From positions 171,171 to 235,170 of the forward strand of contig JASDSY010000005.1 in assembly GCA_041441465.1 (NCBI GenBank): a DNA stretch of 64,000 nucleotides. Reading direction: 5' to 3'. Position 1 is the stretch's first letter; the number at the start of each line of letters is the position of its first letter. Under the pieces are notes generated by a model that was not told the origin of the DNA, did no database searches, and saw only the letters and a program-made list of their open reading frames with translations. Source of the stretch: JASDSY01 sp041441465 (GTDB lineage Bacteria > Muiribacteriota > UBA9980). The translations under genes were made by a program, and so were the position numbers. Of the stretch, positions 63,815 to 64,000 are shown one piece after another.

Positions 63815-64000
63815 ATGAGGGCAAATGTGCCTGTGAAATAATTATAAAATAGCATATATATAAAAATAGCGCGGGGAAATTTACGGAAGATATCAAAAAT
63901 ATTATAATAAATGTGATGAATAATCAGGAGTAACAGAAAGATGTCAAGGTATAATGGATAAGAAAATTTAGACAAAAAAAACGGCTCATTTAAGGTGTAT
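63815..64000 (+). other. Start of the spacer after drmD
   Basis: The last 186 bases contain no long frame. AGGAG at 63928-63932 precedes an ATG whose frame is short (six codons). A downstream gene, if any, starts beyond the window or needs a shift. Confidence 0.5.

Overview
The window is chromosomal DNA from an AT-rich, anaerobic, probably didermic bacterium. No rRNA or other marker fixes the phylum, so I leave it unplaced. Anaerobic lifestyle is suggested by a four-subunit pyruvate:ferredoxin oxidoreductase, the mercury-methylation pair hgcA/hgcB, 2[4Fe-4S] ferredoxin domains, an iron-sulfur-flavoprotein-like reductase, a fermentative D-lactate dehydrogenase and a selenocysteine tRNA. Many genes encode exported or membrane proteins of unknown function. 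Genes are closely packed in short operons with clear Shine-Dalgarno sites, and several intrinsic terminators sit between convergent or successive units.

Layout. 1-9.3 kb is an accessory/defence block: a large ankyrin-HEAT protein, a MNT/HEPN toxin-antitoxin-type pair, and a type I restriction-modification operon (hsdM-hsdS-decayed rhuM-hsdR). 9.6-11.6 kb is a DEAD-box RNA helicase with a long charged tail, followed by 1.3 kb of gene-free AT-rich DNA. 12.9-16.1 kb is porGDAB. 16.4-23.5 kb holds a CYTH protein, a glyoxalase, the potassium uptake pair trkA-trkH, small Cys-rich proteins, an exported DUF4163/DUF3298-type protein and msrA. 23.8-26.5 kb is tldD-tldE. 26.6-28.7 kb is a MarR-hgcA-hgcB operon with a readable promoter and overlapping palindromes. 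28.9-30.9 kb is a tandem pair of paralogous membrane proteins.

31-35.5 kb has an SsnA-like amidohydrolase that appears to start at AUU, a ComEA-HhH/TPR exported protein, corA and an exported unknown. 35.66-38.8 kb has selC, a small membrane protein, a 24-residue microprotein and a P-type cation ATPase. 39-42.6 kb has a membrane histidine kinase, a flavoprotein, a LysE-type exporter and an exported zinc-ribbon protein. 42.6-47.4 kb is a three-gene operon made of a solute-binding protein without permeases, an exported coiled-coil protein and a large membrane-anchored protein. 47.5-56.3 kb is mostly metabolic or housekeeping (sugar aminotransferase, pyrG, UbiA prenyltransferase, DNA glycosylase, SDR, D-LDH). 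56.4-60.2 kb is a 1259-residue alpha-2-macroglobulin-like protein. The window closes with a GC-richer hairpin island and a drmD-type SNF2 helicase, probably the first gene of a DISARM island that continues outside.

Points that most deserve a second look are the MarR-controlled hgcAB operon with its overlapping operator array, the microprotein and small membrane protein ahead of the P-type ATPase, two genes with apparent AUU/AUA starts, a family of about 110-base intergenic repeats, and the permease-less solute-binding-protein operon.
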